Source: Acidovorax sp. CCYZU-2555 (lineage in GTDB: Bacteria; Pseudomonadota; Gammaproteobacteria; Burkholderiales; Burkholderiaceae_C). From it: a DNA stretch of 64,000 nucleotides. Each line of letters opens with the position of its first letter. Positions within the stretch are counted from its first letter, which is position 1. The notes under the pieces are model-generated. The model was not told the DNA's origin. It saw only the letters and a list, made by a program, of their open reading frames with translations, and ran no database searches. The stretch is from assembly GCF_018413525.1 (NCBI RefSeq), contig NZ_JAHCDD010000015.1, forward strand, positions 1-64,000, written 5' to 3'. The position numbers and the translations under genes are program-made. Below are positions 49,730-58,489 of the stretch, in pieces.

Positions 49730-50605
49730 TCAGGCGCTGTCGAAGCCGTACAGCGCCGCCGGGTTGTCGACCAGCACGCGCTGGCGCACTTTTTCGTCGC
49801 CGCTCCAGCGCGCCAGCAGATCGAACAGTTCGGCGTCATCGGGCTTGCGTTCGGTCTCGGTGGTGTGCGGCCAGTCGCTGCCCCACACCAGGCGCTCGGG
49901 CGCGGCACGCACCCAGGCGCGCGCCACGGCATCGGTATCGGCGTAGCCCTGGCCATGGGGTTGGCGTGTGTCGAGATAGGCGCCGGACAGCTTGACCCAC
50001 GCCCGCCCTTGGTCGAGCAGGCCGCGAATCAGCGCGAACGCTGGATGCGCCGTGCCCATGGGCAAAGGCAGGCGTCCGAGGTGGTCGAAGACCAGCGGCG
50101 TGGGCAGCCGCTGCAGCATCGACTGGTGGGCCAGCAGTTGATCGGCGCTCCAGTGCAGCTGCAGATGCCAGCCCCAGGCGTGCACGCGCTGCGCCAGCGG
50201 CTCCACCATCTCGAAGCCCACGGCCGCATGCACTGCGGTGTGCAGCGAAAAGCGTATGCCGCGTATGCCGCCGGCGTGCAGCGCCTGCAGCTCAGCATCG
50301 GTGATGACGGGGTTGACCACGGCAACGCCACGCGTGCGGTCGCTGCCCAGTTGCTGGATCGCGTCCAGCGTCACGCGGTTGTCGGTGCCGAACAGCCGGG
50401 GCTGGACAACGACAGTGCGCGTGGTGCCGTTCAAGGCTTGTATTTGACGATATTCAGCGACCGTCGCCCCCGGCAGCACCGCGGCGATGGGCGCAAAGCG
50501 CGGGTCGAGGATGTGCATGTGCGCATCGCAGGCCCCTGCAGGCGCCGATGTTGCCGGCCGCGCCTGCGCGCTGGTGTTGGGCAACGCTGCAGCGGGCACC
50601 GTCAT
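49730..50605 (-). CDS. Amidohydrolase, PDC-hydrolase/lactonase-like
   Basis: This 291-residue protein is an amidohydrolase_2-type TIM barrel. The N-terminal CDAHMHILD gives the HxH metal site, VFDHLGRLPLP a later histidine, and RLVWGSDWPHT the catalytic aspartate. The sequence resembles 2-pyrone-4,6-dicarboxylate hydrolase and sugar-lactone hydrolases. It precedes a TctC receptor on the same strand. I start at the ATG 50605; a GTG two codons upstream is possible. The true substrate is unknown. Confidence 0.8.
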   Translation of the reverse strand: MTVPAAALPNTSAQARPATSAPAGACDAHMHILDPRFAPIAAVLPGATVAEYRQIQALNGTTRTVVVQPRLFGTDNRVTLDAIQQLGSDRTRGVAVVNPVITDAELQALHAGGIRGIRFSLHTAVHAAVGFEMVEPLAQRVHAWGWHLQLHWSADQLLAHQSMLQRLPTPLVFDHLGRLPLPMGTAHPAFALIRGLLDQGRAWVKLSGAYLDTRQPHGQGYADTDAVARAWVRAAPERLVWGSDWPHTTETERKPDDAELFDLLARWSGDEKVRQRVLVDNPAALYGFDSA

Positions 50606-50658
50606 GCGCACGCCTGCAAATCAGAGGAAAAGTTGTCGTCAGCGGTGAAAATGCGGTT

Positions 50659-50735
50659 CATGCCCCAGTGTAGGCATGGGTGTATGCATAAATAAACCGC
50701 TGGTTGCTACGATCATTTGATAGAAAAACTATCTT
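50659..50735. promoter_or_regulatory. Candidate operator region of the amidohydrolase-tctC unit
   Basis: Three dyads sit upstream of the amidohydrolase start: CATGCC/GGCATG (50659-50664 with 50673-50678), TATGCATA (50683-50690) and GATAG-AAAAA-CTATC (50719-50733). The last has the shape of a LysR-type ATAG-N-CTAT site. No regulator gene is adjacent. Confidence 0.4.
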
Positions 50736-50817
50736 CTCAGACGCGGAATCCTTGCCTGCGGCTGACCAGGCGCGACCGACAGCGAGACCGCCATCGGCAC
50801 AGCGCCCCCATGCAGAC

Positions 50818-51321
50818 TTACAGGCGTATGGTGCCGTGTTCGCCCATGCCCTTGGGCTCTTCGCCCGTGATCGCGGCCTTGGCGATCTTGTAGAGCTGCA
50901 CCAGCTTGTTTTCCTTCACGTCCCAGTATTCGGCCGACGTCACGGGCGCGACCAGCACCACCAGATCGGGGTCGTCGATGCCGCCGGGGAACCAGGCCTT
51001 GGCGGCCGTGGACCAGAGCTTTTCCTTGAGCACGCGGTCTTCGCTCAGACGGGCCGTGCTGCTGACCGACACGTAGCTGTCCTCGTCGGGATCGGCGAAA
51101 CTGATCTGGATATTGGCGTCGTGCGTCACGCAATGCGCGAGATCGTTCTTCTTGTCCAGCAGGAAGTAGAAGTTCACATGCTCGTCCATGCCTTCCTTGT
51201 TGGCCATGGTCATGGGACAGGCCTTCAGGCTGCCGTCCTCGTGGCGGTGGGTGATCATCGCAAAGCGAATCCCCTTGACCAGTTTCCAAAGGGTTTCGCG
51301 TGGATGGGTGGTGTCGGCCAT
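50818..51321 (-). CDS. Pyridoxamine-phosphate-oxidase-like FMN-binding protein
   Basis: This 167-residue protein has the split-barrel fold of the general-stress-protein-26 family, recognisable in TLWKLVKGIRFAMITHRHED, MTMANKEGMDEHVNFYFLLDKK and SFADPDEDSYVSVSSTARLS, and ends WDVKENKLVQLYKIAKAAIT. Members bind flavin and often lack oxidase activity. I start at 51321, where AGGAG is six bases upstream; two ATGs lie close together. Confidence 0.82.
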   Translation of the reverse strand: MADTTHPRETLWKLVKGIRFAMITHRHEDGSLKACPMTMANKEGMDEHVNFYFLLDKKNDLAHCVTHDANIQISFADPDEDSYVSVSSTARLSEDRVLKEKLWSTAAKAWFPGGIDDPDLVVLVAPVTSAEYWDVKENKLVQLYKIAKAAITGEEPKGMGEHGTIRL

Positions 51322-51442
51322 GTGCATCTCCTGGTGAACGGGTGAAGCTTCCACTCTAGTCACAGGATGGTGCGTGGTATGTCGGAGAACGGCCCCTGCG
51401 CCTGTCCCCCGACCGGCACCCACGCGGTCCCCGCAGGCAACA

Positions 51443-51466
51443 AAAAAGCCCCTTGCGGGGCTTTTT
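51443..51466 (-). terminator. Terminator of the gene at 51492
   Basis: Perfect stem AAAAAGCCCC/GGGGCTTTTT with TTGC loop; on the minus strand it ends in T6. Confidence 0.88.
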
Positions 51467-51491
51467 ATCGATTGCAGGCATGGCTATAACC

Positions 51492-51794
51492 TCAAGCTTC
51501 GGCCTCGGCATTGACTGCGGCAACGACGGCCGCCGGGGACACACCCTGAAGCTCGATCGCACCCTGGGACATATAAAGCTCGAATTCATCCTTGGCCAGC
51601 GTGACCGTCACGGGCTGGCCTTCCGACTCCCACGACACCACCAGGCTCGCCAGCGCGGTGTCTACCTGGACCATCTGGCCCACGGGAATTTCTTCAAGTG
51701 CACCGTCACCGACACGATGTTGAACAAGACCAACGATACGGGCCTGGAAATGCTCGGGCAAGGCGACGCCAGGTGCAGTGGTGGGATTGGTCAT
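51492..51794 (-). CDS. Small acidic protein of unknown function
   Basis: This 100-residue protein is acidic and has no signal peptide or span. It starts MTNPTTAPGVALPEHFQARI and contains VVSWESEGQPVTVTLAKDEF; I do not recognise the family. An AGGAG site lies about 7 bp before the ATG at 51794, and its own terminator follows, so it looks like a single-gene transcript. Its sequence is compatible with a small cytoplasmic beta-rich protein. Confidence 0.65.
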   Translation of the reverse strand: MTNPTTAPGVALPEHFQARIVGLVQHRVGDGALEEIPVGQMVQVDTALASLVVSWESEGQPVTVTLAKDEFELYMSQGAIELQGVSPAAVVAAVNAEAEA

Positions 51795-52000
51795 GTGAAT
51801 CTCCTGAAAGAGGTGAAGAGCGCTGGGCCCGATAGCGCCGTTGGCAGGCACGGACCCAGGAATGGATGCAGCCACCAATTTAATGCCTTTGCATGACTCG
51901 GCTTGTCAGCCATATGCTTCTTCGACATCTCTCGCAGCGGCTATGCTCGAGGCACGCACCGTTCGCAGGGCCGCGCCTTGCTTGAAAAGAAAGCTTCTCC

Positions 52001-52417
52001 ATGGCCGACAGCGCATTTGCCGCCAGCACCACCTTGCCCTACCGCGTCACGCTGACCGACTCCGCGGGTCACAGCTGGCATGCCGATGAACCTCCTGCGC
52101 TCGGCGGCGGCGACACCGCCCCGAGCCCGATGCAGCTGCTGCTGTCGGCGCTGGGCGCCTGCACCACGGTCACGCTGCAGATGTATGCCCAGCGCAAGCA
52201 ATGGCCGCTGCAGGCGGTGCATGTCGCGCTGCAGCTGAACGCCGGCGGCAAGCCCGCGAGCGGCAACGCCATCGAACGCCGCATCACGCTGGAAGGTCCG
52301 CTCGACGACAGCCAGCGCGACCGCCTGCTGCAGATTGCGCAAGCCTGCCCCGTGCACAAGCTGCTGACCGGAGAAGTGCACATTGCCACGCAGCTGACCG
52401 AAAACGCCGCCACCTGA
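52001..52417 (+). CDS. OsmC-family peroxiredoxin-like protein
   Basis: This 138-residue protein has the two conserved cysteines of the OsmC/Ohr family: Cys54 in [20 protein letters not shown] and a second in [12 protein letters not shown] near residue 117. It should reduce organic hydroperoxides in the cytoplasm. The gene is 11 bp upstream of a pirin gene, and the two likely form an oxidative-stress pair. Confidence 0.9.
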   Translation: MADSAFAASTTLPYRVTLTDSAGHSWHADEPPALGGGDTAPSPMQLLLSALGACTTVTLQMYAQRKQWPLQAVHVALQLNAGGKPASGNAIERRITLEGPLDDSQRDRLLQIAQACPVHKLLTGEVHIATQLTENAAT

Positions 52418-52428
52418 AAGAAAACGCC

Positions 52429-53340
52429 ATGTCCCACGTCGCTTCTCCCGAACTTCTGACGACCCGCCTGGCCGATGTCGGCGGCATTCCCGTGCACCGC
52501 GCCGTGCCCCAGCGCGCGCTGCGCAAGGTCGGCGCCTGGTGCTTTCTCGATCACCTGGGCCCGTCGGTACAGCATGGCGACAAGAGCATGCAGGTCGGCC
52601 CGCACCCGCACATCGGCCTGCAGACTTTCACCTGGATGATCGAAGGCGAAGTGCTGCACCGCGACAGCCTCGGGTCGGAGCAAGTGATACGCCCGGGCCA
52701 GATCAATCTGATGACCTCGGGCCGGGGCATCGCCCACTCCGAGGAAAGCCTGGGCAGCCCGCGCATGCATGCGGCCCAGCTGTGGATCGCGCTGCCCGGG
52801 GACGAACGCACCATGGCGCCGCGCTTTCAGCACTATCCCGACGTGCCGCGCTGCACGCAGGACGGCCTGGAGATCTGCGTGCTCGCGGGCGAAGCGCTGG
52901 GCCAGGTCTCGCCCGTGCAGGTGCACAGCCCGCTGGTCGCGCTCGATCTGCACCTGAAGCCGGATGCGCCGGCCGCGGTCACGACCACGCTCGCGCTGCG
53001 TGCCGACTTCGAATACGCGGTGCTCGGTCTCACGGGCGAAGTCGCGGTCGACGGCCAGGCCGTCGCGCCCGATGAACTGCTGTTCCTGCCCGCGGGCCGC
53101 AGCACGCTCGCGTTGCAATGCACGCCCGGCACGCGGCTGCTGCTGGTCGGCGGCGCGCCCATGAACGAAGACGTGCTGGTGTGGTGGAACTTCGTCGGCC
53201 GCACGCAGGAAGAAATCGCCCAGGCGCTGGCCGACTGGCAGGCCGGGCCCGAGGCGTCTGACCGCTTCGGCGCGCGCGTCGCCTCGCCGCTCGCGCCGCT
53301 GCAGGCCCCTGTGCTCGAAGGCCGGCTGCGCGCGGGCTGA
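52429..53340 (+). CDS. Pirin-family protein (1)
   Basis: This 303-residue bicupin protein contains the pirin core: DHLGPSVQHGDKSMQVGPHPHIGLQTFTWMIEGEV and QINLMTSGRGIAHSEES (quoted in parts), with the metal-binding His-His-His-Glu set in the N-terminal cupin. Some pirins are quercetinases or regulators; the function here is unknown. It follows osmC closely. A second pirin gene is at 56480. Confidence 0.88.
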   Translation: MSHVASPELLTTRLADVGGIPVHRAVPQRALRKVGAWCFLDHLGPSVQHGDKSMQVGPHPHIGLQTFTWMIEGEVLHRDSLGSEQVIRPGQINLMTSGRGIAHSEESLGSPRMHAAQLWIALPGDERTMAPRFQHYPDVPRCTQDGLEICVLAGEALGQVSPVQVHSPLVALDLHLKPDAPAAVTTTLALRADFEYAVLGLTGEVAVDGQAVAPDELLFLPAGRSTLALQCTPGTRLLLVGGAPMNEDVLVWWNFVGRTQEEIAQALADWQAGPEASDRFGARVASPLAPLQAPVLEGRLRAG

Positions 53341-53368
53341 AGCCGCGCCGGATCTGGCGCGCGAAGTT

Positions 53369-54385
53369 ATGCACCAAACAGGTGCAATTCATGCGCGCAC
53401 CGACGATGCCTACCCGACCGCGCTCAAGCTCGCGACCTGGTTCGGCATCCAGCATCTGCTCGCCGCCCTGGCCGCCCTGCGTGGCGCCTTCCAGGCCAAG
53501 GCCGACGAATTCGCCCCCCTGCTCAAGATCGGCCGCACACAACTACAAGACGCCGTGCCGATGACGCTGGGCCAGGAATTCGCCGCCTTCGCCGCGATGA
53601 TTGCCGACGACGAGAAGCGCCTGCGCGAATCCGCGTACCTGATGACCGAGATCAACCTGGGCGGCACCGCCATAGGCACGGGCATCAACGCGCCCGTGGG
53701 CTATGTGGACGTGGTCATTCCCAAGCTCGCCGAGCTGTCGGGCGTGCCCGTGACCCGGGCCACGAACCTGATCGCGGCCACGGCCGACACCGGCGCCTTT
53801 GTCGATGTCTCGGGCATCCTCAAGCGCATCGCGAGCAAGCTGTCGAAGATCAGCAACGATCTGCGCCTGCTGTCGTCGGGCCCGCAGGCCGGCATTGCCG
53901 ACATCCAGCTGCCCGCACGCCAGGCCGGCTCATCCATCATGCCGGGCAAGGTCAACCCGGTGATCCCCGAAGTGATGAACCAGGTCTGCTTCGAAGTGAT
54001 AGGCAACGACGTGGCGATCACCATGGCCTCTGAAGCCGGCCAGCTGCAGCTCAATGCGTTCGAGCCGCTGATGGGCTGGGCGCTGCACAAGAGCCTCACG
54101 CACCTGGCGCGCGCCTGCCATACGCTGCAGGTGAACTGCGTCGAAGGCATTACCGCCAACGCGCCCCTGCTGGCCGCGCGCATCGCCGAATCGGTGACGC
54201 TGGTGACGGCGCTGAACCCGCTGATCGGCTACGAGAAATCGGCCGCGATCGCCAAGGCGGCCATTGCCAGCGGCCGCCCGATCGCCGAAGTCGCCGAAAG
54301 CCTGGGCATCATGGGCCGCGGCGAAATGCAGCAGCTGCTGGTGGCCGACAAGCTGACCCGCGCCGGCGCGCTCGTCCCGGCGTAA
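53369..54385 (+). pseudogene. aspA: 5'-truncated aspartate ammonia-lyase remnant
   Basis: The 338-codon frame matches the C-terminal two-thirds of aspartate ammonia-lyase/fumarase: GRTQLQDAVPMTLGQEF, ATNLIAATADTGAFVD and the catalytic loop GSSIMPGKVNPVIPE are intact. The N-terminal part of about 130-140 residues, including the first substrate-binding region, is missing, and homology begins abruptly at the NDAYPTA block, here read as TDDAYPTALKLA. The 28 bp upstream belong to the end of the pirin gene, and no ribosome site precedes the ATG. It is almost certainly a deletion relic, possibly recent because the remaining frame is uninterrupted. Confidence 0.85.
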
Positions 54386-54398
54386 CTCACGCCGCATG

Positions 54399-54427
54399 AA
54401 AAAAGGGCGCCCGGGGCGCCCTTTTTT
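54399..54427. terminator. Bidirectional terminator after the aspA remnant
   Basis: AAAAAAGGGCGCC faces GGGCGCCCTTTTTT in a near-perfect palindrome with T6 on either strand. It serves the aspA remnant and the convergent HPF-like gene. Confidence 0.92.
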
Positions 54428-54463
54428 GCGGTGAAGTCGCGACCTCGAAGGCCGCGGCGCGGA

Positions 54464-54823
54464 TCAGACTTCGTCCGACGGTTCCTGGGTGCGAATCGTC
54501 TCGCGACCGTTCTTGTCCTTGAGACGGCCCAGGTCGGTTTCGACCGCGCGCATCAGTTTTTCGGTCGCCGCGGTGACGGCGTCGGCGATTTTCTCGGCTT
54601 CGGCGTTCACCGCGATCGGTTGGCGGCCATTGACCCGGGTTTCAAGTACGCAGCGCTTGAGACCGCCCTGGGTCTTGCGCGCATCGGTGTCGGACAGGAA
54701 AACTTCGACCCTCGTGATGTATTCCTTGAAACGCGTCAAGCGCGTCTGGAGTTCACTCTGCACCCACTTCGACAGAGATTCGCCCCCTGCTACGAGGTTG
54801 TCCGTGTGCACCTGGATTTGCAT
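54464..54823 (-). CDS. HPF/RaiA-like ribosome-associated protein (2)
   Basis: This 119-residue protein resembles the S30AE domain (MQIQVHTDNLVAGGESLSKW, VEVFLSDTDARKTQGGLKRC, AVNAEAEKIADAVTAATEKL) but differs clearly from the hpf product at 21511. It probably binds ribosomes under a different stress. I start at 54823, where AGGAG precedes the ATG; the longer frame has no similarity. The C-terminus is short and charged. Confidence 0.78.
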   Translation of the reverse strand: MQIQVHTDNLVAGGESLSKWVQSELQTRLTRFKEYITRVEVFLSDTDARKTQGGLKRCVLETRVNGRQPIAVNAEAEKIADAVTAATEKLMRAVETDLGRLKDKNGRETIRTQEPSDEV

Positions 54824-55031
54824 GCCTGTCTCCTTTGGCCTGGTTGGTTCGGTACCCATCCTAGCCCCAAAAAGGCCGGCCGTCATTGTCCTGACATCTG
54901 GTAATGAATGAACACGTAACGAGACACCGGCTGCGCGCACAATGGTCGAGGTTGGACGGCGCGCATGTCAGCGCCATAATCCAGCCATCCGCAGCGACCC
55001 GGCGCTTTTGCCTCGCACCAGCCTCCAAGCC

Positions 55032-55907
55032 ATGTCCCAGCCAGCTTCGCGACGCCTCAAAATCGGACTGTCGGCCTGCTTCTCGCACGCCGACCAGGAA
55101 CGCTCCCTGTTCACCGGCAAGACCCTGCAATACGTCGAGCAATCGATCGCCCACTGGATCATGTCCGCGGGCGCGATGGTGGTGATGGTGCCATGCCCCA
55201 CGGGCGAAACCGCGCGCGGCGACGTGACGCTGGCGCACTATGCCGACTGGCTCGATGGCGTGGTGATGCATGGCGGCGCCGATGTCTGGCCGGGCAGCTA
55301 CGGCGAAGAGCCGCTGCGCCCCGAATGGCTGGGCGACCGGGTGCGCGATCTGTACGATCTGGCGCTGGTGGAAGCGTTTTCCCAGGCGGGCAAGCCCATC
55401 TTCGGCGTGTGCCGCGGCCTGCAACTGATCAACGTGGCTTTCGGCGGCACGCTCTACCAGGACCTGCTGACCCAGGTGCCGGGCGCGCAGGTGCACCGCG
55501 ACGCCAAGCAATACGACCGCCACGCGCACGACATCGCGCTGGTCTCGGGCTCGCGCCTGGCCCAGCTGTATCCGGGCCAGCAACGCGCGCGCGTCAACAG
55601 CATCCACCATCAGGGCATCAAGCAGATCGCACCCAACTTCGAAGTCGAGGCCTGGAGCATTCCCGACCACATTCCCGAAGCCATACGCCGCAATCCGCGG
55701 AATGCGGGCGGCTATATCGCGGCCACGCAGTGGCACCCTGAATTTCGCAGCGCCGACAACAGCACGCTCGACGATTCAGCGCTGCTCAGCGACTTCCTGC
55801 AGGCCTGCAGCCGCAGCCGCACTTTCCCCTTCCCGGGCCACAGCCCGTTCCAGATCCGCGACCGCGCCGCGCGGCTGCTCAAGCGGGCGCTGCTGAGACG
55901 CCGCTGA
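55032..55907 (+). CDS. Class I glutamine amidotransferase (peptidase C26 / PuuD-like)
   Basis: This 291-residue hydrolase has the nucleophile cysteine in PIFGVCRGLQLINVAFGGTL (Cys127), a VNSIHHQGI segment and the second catalytic site in AATQWHPEF near residue 239. The family cleaves gamma-glutamyl bonds, as in gamma-glutamyl-GABA hydrolase of putrescine breakdown, but other pathway genes are absent. I chose ATG 55032 from the sequence similarity that begins with KIGLSACF. Confidence 0.86.
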   Translation: MSQPASRRLKIGLSACFSHADQERSLFTGKTLQYVEQSIAHWIMSAGAMVVMVPCPTGETARGDVTLAHYADWLDGVVMHGGADVWPGSYGEEPLRPEWLGDRVRDLYDLALVEAFSQAGKPIFGVCRGLQLINVAFGGTLYQDLLTQVPGAQVHRDAKQYDRHAHDIALVSGSRLAQLYPGQQRARVNSIHHQGIKQIAPNFEVEAWSIPDHIPEAIRRNPRNAGGYIAATQWHPEFRSADNSTLDDSALLSDFLQACSRSRTFPFPGHSPFQIRDRAARLLKRALLRRR

Positions 55908-55912
55908 TCACC

Positions 55913-56383
55913 TCAATGGTGGTGACCATGGCCGCCATGCACATGGCGGTGGGTGATTTCCTCGGCCGTCGCGGGGCGCACTTCGTTGACCTTGCAGGTG
56001 AAGCGCAGCGCCATGCCCGCGAGCGGGTGGTTGCCGTCGAGCAGCACTTCGGGACCCTTGATCTTCACCACGTGGTAAATCTGCGGTTCGCCCTGGTCGT
56101 TGCTGCCGCGCAGCTGGCCGCCGACCTTGACGCCTGGCGGGAATTCGGCCTTGGGAATGCTGCGCTTGAGGCTTTCGTCGCGCGCGCCGAATGCGTCCTC
56201 GACAGCCAGGTCCACGGTCAGCGTGGCGCCCACGGCCTTGCCTTCGAGTGCTTCCTCGACCTTGGCGAACAGGTTGTCGTAGCCGCCATGCAGATAGGCC
56301 ACATCGCCGTCGTCGAGGCGCTTGCCCTGCGGGTCAGTGATCGTGTAATGGATGGTGACCGCGGTATCTTTGCTGATGTTCAT
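55913..56383 (-). CDS. slyD: SlyD-type FKBP peptidyl-prolyl isomerase
   Basis: This 156-residue protein has an FKBP domain interrupted by an IF chaperone domain: NISKDTAVTIHYTITDPQG, YLHGGYDNLFAKVEEALEGK, then FPPGVKVGGQLRG and DGNHPLAGMALRFTCKVNEV. It ends in a histidine-rich metal-binding tail (HRHVHGGHGHHH), so nickel or zinc binding is likely. I start at 56383 by family similarity; an ATG six codons upstream is in frame. Confidence 0.92.
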   Translation of the reverse strand: MNISKDTAVTIHYTITDPQGKRLDDGDVAYLHGGYDNLFAKVEEALEGKAVGATLTVDLAVEDAFGARDESLKRSIPKAEFPPGVKVGGQLRGSNDQGEPQIYHVVKIKGPEVLLDGNHPLAGMALRFTCKVNEVRPATAEEITHRHVHGGHGHHH

Positions 56384-56479
56384 TGAAAAGTGTCCATTCA
56401 AAGGGCTGCGTCCAGCCCGGCGCTGGCATTGTCCCCGATTGCGGCGCGCCGTGGCGCAGCCGCGCGGGGACAGCCCTTC

Positions 56480-57535
56480 TCATTCGCCGGTGCTGGCGGG
56501 CGGCGATTCGTCGTCCGTCTGGCCCGGATAGCGCGCGAACCGGCGCGGCGAACTGCCGTGCACCGGGTCCTGCTCGGGCCAGGGCCAGCCGCCGAACTGC
56601 GTGTTGCGGTAGTCCTGCAGCGCCTGCATGATTTCCTGCTGGGTGTTCATCACGAACGGGCCATACTGCGCGACCGGCTCGGCCAGCGGCTTTCCTTGCA
56701 GCAGCAGGCATTCGACCGGCGTGCTGCCGCTGTTGACCAGTTGCCAGTCCTGGCCCGCGACGAGTTCGAGCGCCGCATGCTGGTCGGCCAGCGCATTGCC
56801 GATCTGCAACTGCTCGCCCGCGAAGAAATACAGCATGCGGCGCGTGCCTTCACCGCGCGCCGCGGGCAGCGTCCAGGACGCGCCGGGCTCGAGCAGCAGC
56901 GTCCAGATCGCGAGGTCGGACGCGTCCTGCGCGGCCCAGGATTCGGGCGGCGGCGCAAGCGCGGGATCGGCGCCTTCGAGCGCGCCCGCGACCACGGTCA
57001 CCGTGGTGCGCTTGCCGCCCGCGTCGGTGTGCACCAGGCGCGGAATGCGCTCGTCCCAGAACATGGTGAAGTGCGGCGCGACCATCTTCGAGGCCGCGGG
57101 CAGGTTCAGCCAGATCTGGAACAGTTCGAGCGGATTGGGGCCGTCGGTGTTGAGCAGCGGAAACATTTCCGAATGCACCACGCCGCGGCCCGCCGTGAGC
57201 CATTGCACGTCGCCGCGGCCGAAGCGCGCCGCCGCACCGAGCGAATCGGAATGGTCGATCAGGCCCTTGCGCACCAGCGTGACGGTTTCGAAGCCGCGGT
57301 GCGGGTGGCCGGGAAAGCCGGGCACGCTGTCGCCGTGGTACATGCTCCAGCCGTCCTTGCGGCTGAAGTCGCTGCCCATCTGCCGGCCTTCGAATTCGAC
57401 CGACTGCACGCCCATGCGGCCGTTACCGGCCGGATAGCTGTCGTCATGGTGGGCACAGAACAGGAACGGATCGAGCGTGGGCCACAAGGGCCCCAGCGGC
57501 TGGGCCTGAAGGACGGGTTGAATGGCGGTGTTCAT
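56480..57535 (-). CDS. Pirin-family protein (2)
   Basis: This 351-residue bicupin protein contains FPGHPHRGFETVTLVRKGLIDHSDS and DVQWLTAGRGVVHSEMFP, the metal-binding core of pirins. It is longer and clearly different from the pirin at 52429. AGGAG lies about 8 bp before the ATG at 57535. The function is unknown; related proteins include quercetin-2,3-dioxygenase-like enzymes. Confidence 0.86.
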   Translation of the reverse strand: MNTAIQPVLQAQPLGPLWPTLDPFLFCAHHDDSYPAGNGRMGVQSVEFEGRQMGSDFSRKDGWSMYHGDSVPGFPGHPHRGFETVTLVRKGLIDHSDSLGAAARFGRGDVQWLTAGRGVVHSEMFPLLNTDGPNPLELFQIWLNLPAASKMVAPHFTMFWDERIPRLVHTDAGGKRTTVTVVAGALEGADPALAPPPESWAAQDASDLAIWTLLLEPGASWTLPAARGEGTRRMLYFFAGEQLQIGNALADQHAALELVAGQDWQLVNSGSTPVECLLLQGKPLAEPVAQYGPFVMNTQQEIMQALQDYRNTQFGGWPWPEQDPVHGSSPRRFARYPGQTDDESPPASTGE

Positions 57536-57687
57536 GGCGGGGCTCCTTGTAATGGCATGCCTGCGGCCGCACCGGCGAGGCCGGCGGCAGGCAAAACGAA
57601 AGATACGCCATTACATGCGACCGCAGGCCGCAAAGAGAAGGCCCACCCATGGGACGGTGTGTCGCGCTGTCAGCACGCCGCCAGGCG

Positions 57688-58392
57688 TTACGAGCGAGGA
57701 GGAATCTCCAGCCCGCGCTGCACGGCCGGGCGTTGCTGCCACTGGTCGAGCACACGATGCAGCTGGCTGAAACGCTGCCAGCCGACGAGGTCCGCGGCTT
57801 CGTAGAAGCCCACCAGATTGCGCACCCAGGGCAGGATGGCGATGTCGGCAATGGTGTAGTCGGCGCCCATGATCCAGTCGCGGCCTTCGAGGCGCTGGTC
57901 CAGCACCTGCAGCAGGCGCTGCGACTCGGCGACATAGCGGTCGCGTGGACGCTTGTCTTCGTATTCCTTGCCCGCGAAGCGGTGGAAGAAGCCCAGCTGA
58001 CCGAACATCGGGCCCACGCCGCCCATCTGGAACATCAGCCACTGCAGCGTCTCGTAGCGCGCGCCTGCATCGCGTGGAATGAACTGCCCGGTCTTCTCGG
58101 CCAGGTAGACCAGGATGGCGCCCGACTCGAACAGCGCCAGCGGCTTGCCGTCCGGACCATTCGGATCGAGGATGGCCGGAATCTTGTTGTTCGGGTTCAG
58201 CGACAGGAACTCGGGCGAAAGCTGGTCCTGGCTGTCGAAACGCACGGTATGCGCTTCATAGGCCAGGCCGGTCTCCTCGAGCATGATCGATACCTTGACG
58301 CCATTGGGCGTGGGCAACGAGTACAGCTGCAGGCGCTCGGGATGCTGCGGCGGCCATTTGCGGGTGATGGGAAAGACAGACAGATCGGTCAT
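57688..58392 (-). CDS. Nu-class glutathione S-transferase (YfcG/YghU-like)
   Basis: This 234-residue protein has the thioredoxin-like N-terminal domain (LQLYSLPTPNGVKVSIMLEETGLAYEAHTV) and the helical C-terminal domain (GGVGPMFGQLGFFHRFAGKEYEDKR). The TPNGxKVSI active-site region is typical of the Nu class, which acts as a glutathione-dependent disulfide oxidoreductase. gshA and gshB in this window would supply its cofactor. The start may be 58392 or 58398; neither has a clear ribosome site. Confidence 0.88.
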   Translation of the reverse strand: MTDLSVFPITRKWPPQHPERLQLYSLPTPNGVKVSIMLEETGLAYEAHTVRFDSQDQLSPEFLSLNPNNKIPAILDPNGPDGKPLALFESGAILVYLAEKTGQFIPRDAGARYETLQWLMFQMGGVGPMFGQLGFFHRFAGKEYEDKRPRDRYVAESQRLLQVLDQRLEGRDWIMGADYTIADIAILPWVRNLVGFYEAADLVGWQRFSQLHRVLDQWQQRPAVQRGLEIPPRS

Positions 58393-58489
58393 GGGCATCG
58401 GGCAGAGTTGCAATGGACAAACGACTGCCGCCACGCAAGAGGCAGTCTCCCGGGCCTGCACATCCAGGCCCAGATGCATGGTACGCGCC

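Noticed and set aside
53369-54385. Reading the aspA fragment as a full functional fumarase-family enzyme
   Set aside because: The N-terminal third, with part of the active site, is missing and no ribosome site precedes the ATG.
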